DNA of 5,145 nt from Zoogloea sp. (GTDB taxonomy: Bacteria; Pseudomonadota; Gammaproteobacteria; Burkholderiales; Rhodocyclaceae): the NCBI GenBank assembly GCA_016790385.1, contig JAEUNV010000137.1, positions 1-5,145 of the forward strand. Direction: 5' to 3'. The notes below the pieces were generated by a model that saw nothing but the letters and a program-made list of their open reading frames with translations, had not been told where the DNA came from and searched no databases. Shown here piece after piece: positions 1 to 5,145 of this stretch. Made by a program: the position numbers and the translations under genes. The first letter of the stretch is position 1; each line of letters starts with the position of its first letter.

Positions 1-325
1 TCGCAAGAAGGACATGATCCTGGTGTCAGGCTTCAATGTGTACCCGAATGAGGTGGAGGACGTGGTGGCCGCGCATCCCGGCGTGATGGAGGTGGCAGCG
101 TTGGGGGTGCCCGATGAGCATTCAGGAGAGGCTGTCAAGATCTTCGTCGTGCGCAAGGATCCCGACCTGACCGTCGAGGCACTCATTGCCCACTGCCGAG
201 CAGGGCTGACGGGCTACAAGGTGCCGCGTTTCGTCGAGTTTCGTGATGAGTTGCCGAAAAGCAACGTGGGCAAGATCCTGCGAAGGGTTCTGCGTGACAC
301 GACGCACGGTTCGGGGCACGCCTGA
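1..325 (+). CDS. fadD: Long-chain fatty acid-CoA ligase, C-terminal end (partial)
   Basis: This is the last 107 codons of an acyl-CoA synthetase; the reading frame is already open at base 2 and the 5' part lies outside the window. The enzyme activates long-chain fatty acids to acyl-CoA through an acyl-adenylate, feeding beta-oxidation at the inner face of the membrane. The fragment opens with the hinge and fatty-acyl-CoA-synthetase signature ([20 protein letters not shown]), followed by the C-terminal AMP-binding domain. Near the end is [12 protein letters not shown], whose GK lysine is the conserved adenylation lysine of the superfamily. From memory it matches the end of E. coli FadD in nearly every motif, including [10 protein letters not shown] and LTGYKVP, and ends at a similar point. 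The stop is TGA at 323-325. No convincing terminator follows; the A-run and T-run at 325-345 pair only weakly. A different acyl-CoA ligase paralogue (a second FadD copy, for example) cannot be excluded from the fragment alone. Confidence 0.9.
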   Translation, partial: RKKDMILVSGFNVYPNEVEDVVAAHPGVMEVAALGVPDEHSGEAVKIFVVRKDPDLTVEALIAHCRAGLTGYKVPRFVEFRDELPKSNVGKILRRVLRDTTHGSGHA

Positions 326-335
326 AAAATAGCGC

Positions 336-364
336 TTGTGTTTTTGGCCTGTTATGAGAATAAT
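336..364 (+). promoter_or_regulatory. Candidate sigma70 promoter for the ilvBN leader
   Basis: TTGTGT at 336-341 (3 of 6 to TTGACA, with the key TTG) is separated by exactly 17 bp from AATAAT at 359-364 (5 of 6 to TATAAT). Transcription would begin near 371, about 20 nt before the leader peptide start at 391. It is the only well-spaced pair I see between the fadD stop and the leader peptide. Its position is what an attenuated operon needs: upstream of the leader and not between terminator and ilvB. The call rests on hand matching only. Confidence 0.45.
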
Positions 365-390
365 CCGTCGCTAGTCTTGTAGATGACCTC

Positions 391-471
391 ATGAACCTTT
401 TCGAATTCGCCCTGCCTGTCGACGTCGTCGCTGTAGTACGCGTAGTAAGCGTAGGTGAGCGCGCGTCGTAA
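391..471 (+). CDS. ivbL: Valine-rich attenuator leader peptide of ilvBN (ivbL-like)
   Basis: A 26-codon reading frame begins at the only in-frame ATG after the TAA at 361 and ends with TAA at 469-471. The peptide has eight valines, at residues 10, 12, 13, 15, 16, 18, 19 and 21. Its core VDVVAVVRVVSVG resembles the core of E. coli IvbL (VVVVRVVVVVG, recalled from memory). It would have no function as a protein; translation through it senses charged valine tRNA. Low valine stalls the ribosome on the Val run and lets polymerase read into ilvBN. The stop lies 31 bases before the terminator stem, a suitable distance for attenuation. The five consecutive valine codons from residue 15 onward are all GTA, a codon absent from ilvB. 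Leucine occurs only at residues 3 and 8, before the run, so the control is probably specific to valine. The ribosome binding site is poor (GATGA near 382-386). A tiny frame at 383-394 overlaps the start codon. Standard gene callers would miss this gene because of its length. Confidence 0.82.
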   Translation: MNLFEFALPVDVVAVVRVVSVGERAS

Positions 472-518
472 GGGTCCCCAGGTAGTCGTTAAAGAATTTC
501 AGACCCCCGCCGGCGCGC
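461..518 (+). promoter_or_regulatory. Candidate antiterminator pairing in the ilvBN leader
   Basis: In the RNA, 461-468 (GCGCGTCG) can pair with 511-518 (CGGCGCGC) over 8 bp with one G-U pair. After a small internal loop, GGG at 472-474 can pair with CCC at 506-508. This uses up the left arm of the terminator at 504-513, so the two folds exclude each other. The upstream arm covers the end of the leader frame and its stop. A ribosome stopped at the TAA would hide it and allow the terminator. A ribosome stalled on the upstream GTA codons would leave most of it free. Bases 420-425 can also pair with 463-468 and may act as the protector arm. The pairings are visible in the sequence; that they form in the cell is inference, and other registers exist because the region is rich in CG repeats. 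Confidence 0.42.
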
Positions 519-545
519 AACCGGCGGGGGTTTTGTCTTTTTGTT
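503..545 (+). terminator. Attenuator: Rho-independent terminator upstream of ilvB
   Basis: CCCCCGCCGG at 504-513 and CCGGCGGGGG at 521-530 are perfect reverse complements around a 7-base loop. An extra A-T pair (503 with 531) gives 11 bp. The stem is followed directly by a T-rich tract at 531-545 (TTTTGTCTTTTTGTT). This is the strongest terminator in the window. It lies after the valine leader and 50 bases before the ilvB start, so it would stop transcription before the structural genes. It could alternatively end readthrough from fadD, but its position after a valine-coding leader argues for attenuation. Confidence 0.88.
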
Positions 546-584
546 ATACCCCAGGCCCGGAATGCGTTTCGGCTTCCAAGCCTC

Positions 585-590
585 AAGGAG
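585..590 (+). promoter_or_regulatory. Ribosome binding site of ilvB
   Basis: AAGGAG at 585-590 precedes two adjacent in-frame ATG codons, at 597 (6-base gap) and 600 (9-base gap). A third in-frame ATG lies at 606, with a 15-base gap that is too long. Either of the first two could serve; the choice changes the protein by one residue. Confidence 0.8.
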
Positions 591-596
591 AAATCG

Positions 597-2261
597 ATGA
601 TGCAAATGACTGGAGCAGACCTGATCGTGAAGCTGCTCGAACGGCAGGGAATTAACACCATCGCCGGTGTGCCCGGCGGTGCGGCCCTGCCAATGTATGA
701 CGCCCTGTCCAAGAGCGAGCAGATCCACCACGTCCTGTGTCGCCATGAACAAGGAGCGGGTTTCATCGCTCAGGGCATGGCACGGGTTTCGGGTCGCCCC
801 GAAGTGTGTCTTGCATCCAGTGGCCCGGGTGCCACCAACCTGATTACGGCTATTGCGGACGCCAAGCTTGATTCCATCCCCATCATTGCGCTGACGGGTC
901 AGGTGCCCCTGTCGATGATCGGTACCGATGCGTTCCAGGAGGTGGATACCTATGGGCTGACCATTCCCATCACCAAGCACAACTTCCTGGTCCGATCCGC
1001 CAAGGAGCTGCTGACAGCAGTTCCCGCAGCCTTTCGCATTGCCATGTCCGACCGTCCCGGCCCTGTGCTGATCGACGTGCCGAAAGATGTGCAGAACCAG
1101 ATGGTCAGTTTTGAGGAATTCCCGGATGTGGTGGTGCCTGATGCCGCTCCGAGCTTCGATATCGCGGCAGTTGAAGAGGCTGCGAGCATGATTGAAGCCG
1201 CCGAGCGTCCAGTGCTCTATCTGGGCGGCGGCGTGATCCACTCCGGTGCCGCGCATATGGCGGTCACACTGGCTGAACAGGCCTCCCTGCCCACGACGAT
1301 GACCCTGATGGCGCTCGGGGCCATGCCCATGGACCATCCCTTGTCCCTGGGCATGCTCGGCATGCACGGTGCTCGTTACACCAACTACGTGCTGGAGGAG
1401 GCCGACCTGCTGATCTGTGTGGGTGCGCGTTTCGACGATCGCGCCATTGGCAAGACCGCTGAGTTCTGCCCGAACGCCAAGATCATCCACATTGATATTG
1501 ATCGGTCCGAACTGCACAAGGTCAAGAACGCCCATGTGGCCATTGCCGGTGACGTGGGGCAGGTGCTTTCCGAGCTCCTGCCGCGAGTCAAGCCCCAGTT
1601 GCGCAAGCGCTGGCTTTCCCATGTCGAGAGCCTCAAGGGGCGTTTCCCGCTGGCCATGCCGGGCATCGACAACCCGCGCTCGCCCTACGGCCTGATCCAT
1701 GCAGTTGCAAACTGCCTCGACGACAATGCCATCATCACCAGCGACGTCGGCCAGCATCAGATGTGGGTGGCCCAGGCCTATCCATTCCGTCGTTCGCGCC
1801 AGTGGCTCAATTCCGGCGGTCTCGGCACCATGGGTTTCGGCTTTCCTGCCGCAATCGGCGCGGCGCTGGCTGCGCCCGACCGCACTGTGGTGTGTTTCTC
1901 GGGAGATGGCAGCTTGAAGATGAACATCCAGGAGATGGCCACGGCCGCTCAGGAAAACGTCAATGTGAAGATCGTGCTGTTGAATAACCAATCCCTTGGC
2001 CTGGTGCATCAGCAGCAAAACCTCTTCTACGGAAAGCGGATCATGGCTTCGCGTTATGAGCGCCCCACCGACTTCCTCAAGATTGCCGATGGATTTGGTA
2101 TGCGCGCGGTGGACCTTGATCCGGCACCGAATCCCCGGGCTACCCTCGCGGAAGCAATCAATACCCCGGGACCTTGCCTGATCCACGCAACGATCGACCC
2201 CAACGAATTTGTTTATCCGATGGTGCCACCGGGTGCCGCCAACTCCGAGATGATCGGCTGA
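597..2261 (+). CDS. ilvB: Acetolactate synthase isozyme I, large catalytic subunit
   Basis: A cytoplasmic thiamine diphosphate- and FAD-dependent enzyme that condenses two pyruvates to 2-acetolactate (valine and leucine branch), or pyruvate with 2-ketobutyrate (isoleucine branch). The 554 residues have the usual three-domain order: N-terminal ThDP domain about 4-168, middle domain about 190-325, C-terminal ThDP domain about 375-535. The catalytic glutamate is E51 in RHEQGAGF. The metal and ThDP motif begins at GDG 436-438 and ends with NN 463-464. The GARFDDR stretch is at 276-282. The sequence follows E. coli IlvB closely by eye (for example GTDAFQEVDTYG, PTTMTLMALG, the terminal PMVPPGAAN), more than IlvG or IlvI. 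At 471-474 it reads HQQQ, with Q473 at the site where isozyme II has the Trp that favours 2-ketobutyrate, so acetolactate formation should dominate. Glyoxylate carboligase is a related alternative, but the adjacent ilvN and the valine leader argue against it. Expression is probably controlled by the upstream attenuator. It forms an operon with ilvN after a 19-bp gap. Confidence 0.96.
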   Translation: MMQMTGADLIVKLLERQGINTIAGVPGGAALPMYDALSKSEQIHHVLCRHEQGAGFIAQGMARVSGRPEVCLASSGPGATNLITAIADAKLDSIPIIALTGQVPLSMIGTDAFQEVDTYGLTIPITKHNFLVRSAKELLTAVPAAFRIAMSDRPGPVLIDVPKDVQNQMVSFEEFPDVVVPDAAPSFDIAAVEEAASMIEAAERPVLYLGGGVIHSGAAHMAVTLAEQASLPTTMTLMALGAMPMDHPLSLGMLGMHGARYTNYVLEEADLLICVGARFDDRAIGKTAEFCPNAKIIHIDIDRSELHKVKNAHVAIAGDVGQVLSELLPRVKPQLRKRWLSHVESLKGRFPLAMPGIDNPRSPYGLIHAVANCLDDNAIITSDVGQHQMWVAQAYPFRRSRQWLNSGGLGTMGFGFPAAIGAALAAPDRTVVCFSGDGSLKMNIQEMATAAQENVNVKIVLLNNQSLGLVHQQQNLFYGKRIMASRYERPTDFLKIADGFGMRAVDLDPAPNPRATLAEAINTPGPCLIHATIDPNEFVYPMVPPGAANSEMIG

Positions 2262-2280
2262 GCCCCGAGGAGAGATTACG

Positions 2281-2616
2281 ATGTCCGAACAGAACGCCAA
2301 CCTTTCCGAGTACATCCCCGACGTTCCCGAGCACAACGGTTTCACCAAGGTTGTGCTTGAGTTGGGCGTAGCCAATCACCCCGGGGTGATGAGCCACATC
2401 TGCGGCCTCTTTGCCCGCCGTGCCTTCAACGTGGAAGGCATTCTGTGTATGCCCGTCGGGTCCGGTGATACCAGCCGAATCTGGCTGCTGATCTTCGAGG
2501 ACGAACGCCTGCCCAAGATGATCAAACAGGTTGAAAAGCTTGAGGATGTGCTTTATGTGCGTCAGCATGCGGGAGAGCATCCGGTCTTCGGCCGGCTCGA
2601 CGAGTTCTTCCAGTAA
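2281..2616 (+). CDS. ilvN: Acetolactate synthase isozyme I, small regulatory subunit
   Basis: A regulatory subunit that binds the catalytic subunit, raises its activity and makes it sensitive to valine. The 111 residues hold one ACT domain, about 22-96. NHPGVM at 32-37 is the valine-binding turn known from IlvN and IlvH. CGLFARRAFNVEGI at 41-54 is nearly identical to E. coli IlvN, and the chain ends in EFFQ, like the AVFFQ end of IlvN. Like IlvN, it is short and lacks the C-terminal domain found in the longer IlvH type (about 160 residues). It has an N-terminal tail some 15 residues longer than E. coli IlvN. AGGAG at 2268-2272 lies 8 bases before the ATG, which supports this start. It is co-transcribed with ilvB. 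Confidence 0.95.
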   Translation: MSEQNANLSEYIPDVPEHNGFTKVVLELGVANHPGVMSHICGLFARRAFNVEGILCMPVGSGDTSRIWLLIFEDERLPKMIKQVEKLEDVLYVRQHAGEHPVFGRLDEFFQ

Positions 2617-2631
2617 GCTGATGTCTGTTTC

Positions 2632-2656
2632 CGCCGCCGGACCCGTGCCGGCGGCG
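2632..2656 (+). other. Perfect 9-bp inverted repeat between ilvN and aroC
   Basis: CGCCGCCGG at 2632-2640 and CCGGCGGCG at 2648-2656 are exact reverse complements around a 7-base loop. It starts 15 bases after the ilvN stop. No run of T follows on the + strand (TGCTAGATTC), and the opposite strand lacks one too, so it is not a textbook intrinsic terminator. It may protect the 3' end of the ilvBN message or slow polymerase at the operon end. TAGATT at 2660-2665 directly after it resembles a -10 box for aroC, but I see no matching -35. Confidence 0.5.
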
Positions 2657-2695
2657 TGCTAGATTCTCCACCCATCCCGTTTTCGCGAGTTTCCC

Positions 2696-3835
2696 ATGTC
2701 CGGTAATTCCCTCGGCACGCTTTTCTGCGTCACCTCCTTCGGCGAGTCCCATGGCCCGGCCATCGGTTGCGTGGTGGACGGCTGTCCGCCGGGTCTGGCC
2801 ATCAGCGAAGCCGACATCCAGGCGGAGTTGGATCGGCGCAAACCGGGCACTTCCCGGCATGTCACCCAGCGTCGCGAGCCGGATACCGTGGAGATACTCT
2901 CCGGCGTGTTCGACGGGGTGACCACGGGAACGCCAATCGCCTTGTTGATTCGCAATCAGGATCAGCGCTCCAAGGACTACGGCAACATTGCCGAGAGTTT
3001 TCGGCCTGGTCACGCGGATTACGGATACTGGCAGAAATACGGCATCCGGGACCATCGTGGCGGTGGGCGGTCGTCTGCCCGCGAGACCGCGGTCCGTGTT
3101 GCCGCGGGTGCCATTGCGAGGAAGTGGTTGCAGGAGCGCTATGGGGTGGTGATCCGGGGTTACATGGCCCAGCTGGGTCCGCTGGACATTCCCTTTGTAT
3201 CCTGGGACGAGGTGGATGGAAATGCATTCTTCGCCCCGAACCAGGCGATCGTGCCTCAACTCGAAAGCTACATGGATGAGTTGCGCAAGTCTGGCGACTC
3301 GGTGGGGGCTCGCATCAATGTTGTGGCCACCGGTGTGCCGGTGGGTTGGGGGGAGCCCGTTTACGATCGCCTTGATGCAGACATCGCCTATGCCATGATG
3401 AGCATCAATGCGGTAAAAGGCGTGGAGATTGGAGCGGGTTTTGCGAGTGTTTCCCAGCTCGGTACCCAGCATTCGGACGAAATGAGCCCCGACGGCTTTC
3501 TGTCGAACCACGCGGGAGGCGTTCTAGGTGGAATATCCACGGGTCAGGACGTGCTCGTGAGCATGGCCATCAAGCCGACGTCCAGCACCCGGCTCGACCG
3601 GCGCTCCATTGACAAGGCCGGTGACTCCGTTGTGATCAACACTCATGGTCGACACGATCCTTGTGTGGGGATTCGCGCGACACCCATTGCCGAGTCCATG
3701 CTGGCGATCGTGCTGATGGATCACGCCCTGCGTCATCGTGCTCAGAACGGTGATGTGCAGTGTTCGACCCCACGAGTTGCACGACTGGCTCCCGAGGGGG
3801 TTCAGTCCGTGCCGCCGCCGCTCCCCAAGAGTTGA
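2696..3835 (+). CDS. aroC: Chorismate synthase
   Basis: Catalyses the last step of the shikimate pathway in the cytoplasm: anti-1,4 elimination of phosphate from 5-enolpyruvylshikimate 3-phosphate, giving chorismate for aromatic amino acids, folate and quinones. It needs reduced FMN. The first signature is FGESHG at 15-20 with H19. The second catalytic histidine is H106 in RPGHADY. The glycine- and arginine-rich flavin and substrate loop [13 protein letters not shown] spans 120-132. [12 protein letters not shown] is at 270-281, and the C-terminal signature [11 protein letters not shown] at 318-328. All the key motifs are intact. At 379 residues it exceeds E. coli AroC (361, from memory) because of a tail after about residue 360 that contains PPPLPKS. 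The start is set by the family alignment (MSGNSLG against MAGNTIG in E. coli). The ribosome binding site is weak (only GAG at 2687-2689). The 79-bp gap and the inverted repeat suggest it is transcribed separately from ilvBN. Confidence 0.97.
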   Translation: MSGNSLGTLFCVTSFGESHGPAIGCVVDGCPPGLAISEADIQAELDRRKPGTSRHVTQRREPDTVEILSGVFDGVTTGTPIALLIRNQDQRSKDYGNIAESFRPGHADYGYWQKYGIRDHRGGGRSSARETAVRVAAGAIARKWLQERYGVVIRGYMAQLGPLDIPFVSWDEVDGNAFFAPNQAIVPQLESYMDELRKSGDSVGARINVVATGVPVGWGEPVYDRLDADIAYAMMSINAVKGVEIGAGFASVSQLGTQHSDEMSPDGFLSNHAGGVLGGISTGQDVLVSMAIKPTSSTRLDRRSIDKAGDSVVINTHGRHDPCVGIRATPIAESMLAIVLMDHALRHRAQNGDVQCSTPRVARLAPEGVQSVPPPLPKS

Positions 3836-3850
3836 TCGCAGTCAACTTTT
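3827..3850 (+). terminator. Possible weak terminator over the aroC stop
   Basis: AAGAGTTGA at 3827-3835 pairs with TCAACTTTT at 3842-3850 around a 6-base loop: nine pairs, one of them G-T. The last four T bases form part of the stem, and CCC follows instead of more T. The left arm overlaps the aroC stop codon. The stem is AT-rich and weak, so it may be only partly effective or a chance fold. Confidence 0.3.
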
Positions 3851-3920
3851 CCCTCGCGCCCGCGGCGTACAGTCGGACTACAGTATTCGACAATTCAACG
3901 ACAAAACGGGAGATGACTGC

Positions 3921-4163
3921 ATGGAGCAACACGATCTGAACCACGAGCTTCCTGAATATCGCGAGCAGATTCATGCCCTCAAGATGTCCAACGGGCATTT
4001 TGCGAGGCTTTTCGATGAATACCATGACGTTAATCGCCATGTAGTGCGCGTTGAGATCCACGTCGAAACGGCCACCGATTTCGAGCTGGAAGACCTCAAG
4101 AAGCGTCGGCTCAAGCTCAAGGACGAGCTTTACGAGATGTTGAAGAGCGCTTCAGTAAATTGA
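3921..4163 (+). CDS. Small DUF465 (YdcH-like) protein
   Basis: An 80-residue, highly charged protein without signal peptide or membrane segment. It matches the DUF465/YdcH pattern: an N-terminal PEYREQIHALKMSNGHFARL helix (about 11-30), a short FDEYHDVNRHVVRVE stretch, and a final LKKRRLKLKDELYEML helix (59-74) close to the KKQKLQLKDEML end of E. coli YdcH. The two helices probably form a hairpin or short coiled coil. The family is widespread in proteobacteria and its function is unknown to me. A longer in-frame start at 3738 would lie inside aroC and give non-family sequence. The ATG at 3921 has GGGAG at 3908-3912, 8 bases upstream, and starts where the family starts. An out-of-frame ATG at 3913 is not used. 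It stands alone, with aroC 85 bp upstream and a terminator 23 bp downstream. Confidence 0.87.
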   Translation: MEQHDLNHELPEYREQIHALKMSNGHFARLFDEYHDVNRHVVRVEIHVETATDFELEDLKKRRLKLKDELYEMLKSASVN

Positions 4164-4186
4164 ATTTACAGCAGCGCAGGTGATGG

Positions 4187-4212
4187 AAAGGGCGCTTTCG
4201 GGCGCTCTTTTT
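4187..4212 (+). terminator. Rho-independent terminator after the DUF465 gene
   Basis: AAAGGGCGC at 4187-4195 pairs with GCGCTCTTT at 4202-4210 around the 6-base loop TTTCGG, with one G-T pair. The run of T at 4208-4212 follows. It begins 23 bases after the DUF465 stop and so ends that unit before the transporter gene. A smaller alternative hairpin, GAAAG with CTTTC (4186-4190 with 4195-4199), competes with it. Confidence 0.78.
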
Positions 4213-4222
4213 CATGGGCGGG

Positions 4223-4228
4223 TAGAAT
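4223..4228 (+). promoter_or_regulatory. Candidate -10 box for the MFS transporter gene
   Basis: TAGAAT matches TATAAT at 5 of 6 positions and ends 7 bases before the ATG at 4236, so transcription would start at or next to the start codon. No clear -35 lies 16-18 bp upstream, where the terminator stem sits, and there is no Shine-Dalgarno sequence before the ATG. This suggests, without proving, a leaderless message. Confidence 0.3.
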
Positions 4229-4235
4229 CGCGCCG

Positions 4236-5145
4236 ATGATTCCCTATTGGCGCCTGTCAGGCTATTACTTCTTCTACTTCGCCTTCATCGGTGCTTTCTC
4301 GCCCTATTTCGGTCTGTATCTTCAGTCGATCGGCATTTCGGCGGCACAGATTGCCCTGTTGATGTCCCTGATGTCCGTGATGCGTATGCTTGCGCCCACC
4401 TTGTGGGGCTGGCTTGCCGACAGGCTGGGTGTGCGCACACCTATCGTGCGTCTGTCTGCCCTGTTGTCAATGGCCGGTTTCGCGGGCTTTCTGGTGACCG
4501 ACGCCTACGTTGGTCTCTTCCTCAGCATGGCTTTACTGTCGTTCTTCTGGAGTGCGGCGCTTCCGCTGGTTGAGACACTGACCTTCTCGCATCTGGGGGC
4601 GCACGCCAGTCGCTATGGAAACATACGAGTCTGGGGTTCGATCGGTTTTGTGCTGGCTGTCCTTGGCCTTGGCTACTTGCTGGACGGCCTGCCGGTGCGC
4701 GCATTGCTCTGGATCACACTGGCCCTTCTGGCCGGTATCGCTTTTTGCGCCATGCTGATCCCCGAGGCTGGGCGTCCGGGCTCGCCTCCTAGATCTGTGG
4801 CCTTGGGCGAAATACTCCGCCGCCGCGAAGTGCAGGGATTGCTTGCGGCGAGCTTCTTTATGTCGGCTGCCCACGGTGCTTTGTACGTGTTTTATTCCCT
4901 GCATCTGGTTGCCCATGGCTACAGCAAATCGCTCGTCGGGTGGATGTGGACTCTGGGTGTGGTTGCAGAGATCGCGGTGTTCATGGCGATGCCTCGGATT
5001 CTGAAGGTCTGCTCGCTGAGGGGCTTGCTGATCTTCAGTTTTGCCGCAGCGGTGCTGCGCTTTGCCTTGATCGGCTGGGGGGCCGACTCGGTCGCAGTAC
5101 TCGTGTTTGCCCAAGTGCTTCATGGCGCCACATTCGGGTCTTATC
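4236..5145 (+). CDS. HcaT-like major facilitator transporter (N-terminal part, partial)
   Basis: An open frame of 303 codons runs off the window end. It is an inner-membrane transporter with about ten hydrophobic helices visible, near residues 9-29, 38-54, 68-87, 91-115, 133-150, 157-175, 203-224, 235-253, 262-280 and 286-303. It would reach the usual twelve beyond the window. The first cytoplasmic loop carries WGWLADRLG (57-65), the major facilitator loop 2-3 motif. YGNIRVWGSIGFVL at 127-140 and GYSKSLVGWMWTLGVVAE at 228-245 match the HcaT/MFS_1-like subfamily (E. coli HcaT, annotated as a 3-phenylpropionate permease). The substrate cannot be read from the sequence. The ATG at 4236 is chosen because the first helix follows at once, as in the family; no ribosome binding site is visible. 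I recall a similar transporter beside aroC in Pseudomonas, so this may be a conserved neighbourhood. A terminator separates it from the DUF465 gene, so it is probably its own unit. Confidence 0.88.
   Translation, partial: MIPYWRLSGYYFFYFAFIGAFSPYFGLYLQSIGISAAQIALLMSLMSVMRMLAPTLWGWLADRLGVRTPIVRLSALLSMAGFAGFLVTDAYVGLFLSMALLSFFWSAALPLVETLTFSHLGAHASRYGNIRVWGSIGFVLAVLGLGYLLDGLPVRALLWITLALLAGIAFCAMLIPEAGRPGSPPRSVALGEILRRREVQGLLAASFFMSAAHGALYVFYSLHLVAHGYSKSLVGWMWTLGVVAEIAVFMAMPRILKVCSLRGLLIFSFAAAVLRFALIGWGADSVAVLVFAQVLHGATFGSY

Noticed and set aside
325..345. Possible terminator after fadD (A-run and T-run)
   Set aside because: Only about seven weak AT pairs with a G-T pair form and there is no GC core; this is not enough to call a terminator.
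455..655. + strand frame of 66 codons running through the terminator into ilvB
   Set aside because: It crosses the attenuator stem and overlaps the ilvB start in another frame, with no ribosome binding site and no family resemblance.
489..2375. Minus-strand open frame of 628 codons opposite ilvB
   Set aside because: It mirrors ilvB almost exactly, has no recognisable domain, is rich in His, Gly and Arg as expected of an antisense shadow of a GC-rich gene, and runs through the attenuator. The + strand frame is a clear enzyme.
2522..3511. Minus-strand open frame of 329 codons opposite ilvN and aroC
   Set aside because: A shadow of aroC, with low-complexity His/Arg-rich composition and no family resemblance; both + strand genes have complete conserved motifs.
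3868..3884. Two copies of TACAGT 11 bases apart upstream of the DUF465 gene
   Set aside because: They are one helical turn apart and could be an operator or -10 candidates, but they are only 6 bases long with no -35 partner; chance is the simpler reading.
3738..3920. Upstream start for the DUF465 gene
   Set aside because: The extension overlaps the end of aroC in another frame and adds 61 residues that the family lacks. The ATG at 3921 has a good ribosome binding site.
4533..5123. Minus-strand open frame of 196 codons opposite the transporter
   Set aside because: The + strand encodes clear membrane helices through the same stretch. The minus frame is Gln/His/Arg-rich, typical of the complement of a hydrophobic gene.

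Overview
The window (about 60% GC by eye) looks like ordinary chromosome of a gammaproteobacterium. The evidence is protein similarity recalled by eye. The truncated first gene matches the C-terminus of E. coli FadD almost motif for motif. The acetolactate synthase pair resembles E. coli IlvB/IlvN (isozyme I) rather than IlvGM or IlvIH. AroC is of the bacterial FMNH2-dependent type. I cannot name the genus. All supported genes are on the + strand; the long minus-strand open frames are codon-bias shadows.

Layout. 1-325: 3' end of fadD (fatty acid activation). 326-596: a gene-poor stretch that is a regulatory leader. It holds a candidate sigma70 promoter (336-364), a 26-codon valine-rich leader peptide (391-471), a candidate antiterminator and a perfect GC-rich terminator with a U-tract (503-545). 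597-2616: ilvB and ilvN, the catalytic and regulatory subunits of acetolactate synthase I, 19 bp apart. 2617-2695: a short gap with a perfect 9-bp inverted repeat. 2696-3835: aroC (chorismate synthase). 3921-4163: a small DUF465/YdcH-type protein. 4187-4212: an intrinsic terminator. 4236 to the window end: the first 303 codons of an HcaT-like major facilitator transporter.

How it works together. The main regulated unit is leader-ilvBN. The leader peptide carries eight valines, seven of them within residues 12-21, just ahead of a terminator. This is the architecture of valine attenuation known from ivbL-ilvBN in E. coli. Five of the eight leader valine codons are GTA, whereas none of the 40 valine codons of ilvB is GTA, so the leader appears tuned to one scarce valine tRNA. 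IlvB has Gln where the 2-ketobutyrate-preferring isozyme II has Trp. That fits an enzyme serving mainly valine and leucine, and so fits a valine-sensing leader. aroC and the downstream genes look like separate units.

I found no mobile element, CRISPR array, tRNA or rRNA. The most interesting element is the valine attenuator, a known type of system that an ORF-only annotation would miss.
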